From contig JAZNLL010000016.1 in the NCBI GenBank assembly GCA_045579045.1, forward strand, positions 1-6,348: a DNA stretch of 6,348 bases, in the 5' to 3' direction. The stretch comes from Avoscillospira sp045579045 (lineage in GTDB: Bacteria; Bacillota; Clostridia; Oscillospirales; Oscillospiraceae). Numbering within the stretch: the stretch's first letter is position 1; every line of letters begins with the position of its first letter. Both the position numbers and the translations under genes were made by a program. This document shows positions 6,015-6,348 of this stretch, piece after piece. The notes under the pieces are model-generated. The model saw nothing but the letters and a program-made list of their open reading frames with translations, ran no database searches and had not been told where the DNA came from.

Positions 6015-6348
6015 TTACACCATATCTCCGTCATCAAAGGGATCGCCGCACTCGGGGCAGAACTTGGAAGGCTTCACGCCCTTCTCAGGTTCCCAGCCGC
6101 ACTTGTCGCATTTATACTGGGGAACTCCGGCAGGCTTTTTTGCGCCACATTCCGGGCAGAACTTGCCCTTATTCACCGCACCGCAGGCACAGGTCCAGCC
6201 TTCCTCGGGCTTCTTGGCGCCGCATTCGGGGCAGAACTTGCCGGTAGCCGTGGCGCCGCAGGCACACTGCCAGCCGCCCTGTGCAGGTGCTGCGGGAGCA
6301 GGTGCGGGCTGTGCGTACTGCTGTTGCTGCTGACCCATCTGGAACAGG
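6015..6348 (-). CDS. C-terminal zinc-ribbon tail of a larger protein, probably SPFH/'virion core protein' type; 5' truncated by window edge
   Basis: The frame stays open to the window edge (residues LFQ precede the Met at 6338) and no ribosome binding site precedes that Met, so it is probably internal and the gene starts outside. The visible part has a Gln run and a Pro/Ala linker (QPAPAPAAPAQ), then three zinc ribbons. Counted from the Met at 6338, the Cys quartets are 25/27/36/39, 50/52/61/64 and 77/80/94/97. The first two are near copies with CACGA and GKFCPECGAKKP; the third has KCDKCG and KFCPECG. This tail, with Gly/Gln/Pro/Ala-rich linkers and repeated CACGA...CPECG units, is known from Firmicutes SPFH-domain proteins annotated 'virion core protein', which are membrane-associated scaffolds related to B. 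subtilis YdjI. The SPFH domain itself is not visible, so this identity is inferred. It is the first gene seen in the leftward cluster. Confidence 0.8.
   Translation of the reverse strand, partial: LFQMGQQQQQYAQPAPAPAAPAQGGWQCACGATATGKFCPECGAKKPEEGWTCACGAVNKGKFCPECGAKKPAGVPQYKCDKCGWEPEKGVKPSKFCPECGDPFDDGDMV
6132..6272 (-). repeat. Tandem duplicated zinc-ribbon unit
   Basis: Two 22-residue units, at 6207-6272 and 6132-6197, are spaced 25 residues apart. They match at 18 of 22 positions and keep every Cys; the differences are Gln/Thr after the Trp and three residues before GKF. The DNA is also alike, so an internal duplication is likely. The third ribbon (about 6057-6110) is more distant. Confidence 0.75.

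Noticed and set aside
1..6348. CRISPR array, tRNA or rRNA
   Set aside because: No regularly spaced repeats, cloverleaf or rRNA-like stretch was seen.

Overview
The window looks like part of a chromosome from a Gram-positive anaerobe of class Clostridia, probably a gut Oscillospirales/Lachnospirales-type bacterium. The signs are strong AGGAGG-type ribosome binding sites, long acidic and tyrosine-rich lipoproteins, zinc-ribbon proteins of unknown function, and a large serine recombinase with a DUF4368-like tail. This placement is inferred from gene style; no rRNA or marker gene is present.

Left part (1 to about 1440, + strand): the C-terminal 431 residues of a large serine recombinase enter from outside the window and stop at 1297. 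Such recombinases usually lie at one end of an integrative or conjugative element, so this is probably the edge of a mobile element. The element/chromosome junction should lie in or near the following 219-bp spacer, but it cannot be fixed from one junction alone.

Spacer (1298-1516): it is densely structured. In order it holds an 11-bp perfect hairpin that includes the recombinase stop codon, a terminator-like hairpin with five T's, a good rightward sigma-A promoter (TTGGCA, 17 bp, extended -10 TGATACAAT) with an inverted repeat across its spacer, a terminator-like hairpin with six T's about 70 bp downstream, and a long hairpin just beyond the end of the leftward operon. The promoter and terminator bracket no convincing protein, so a short RNA or an outward-facing element promoter is the best reading.

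Right part (1517-6348, - strand): five genes read leftward with gaps of about 45 to 110 bp and are probably one operon. In transcription order they are: the zinc-ribbon tail of a larger protein that continues beyond the window (probably of the SPFH/'virion core protein' type); a DUF4428-like protein with zinc-binding clusters at both ends; a lipoprotein with a DUF5067-like domain; a second lipoprotein with an RsiV/DUF3298-like C-terminal region; and a TM2-domain membrane protein with a soluble N-terminal domain. No enzyme is recognisable among them. The set looks like a membrane- and envelope-associated system with cytosolic zinc-ribbon proteins, two surface lipoproteins and one integral membrane protein. 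Its function is unknown. The operon promoter is not in the window.
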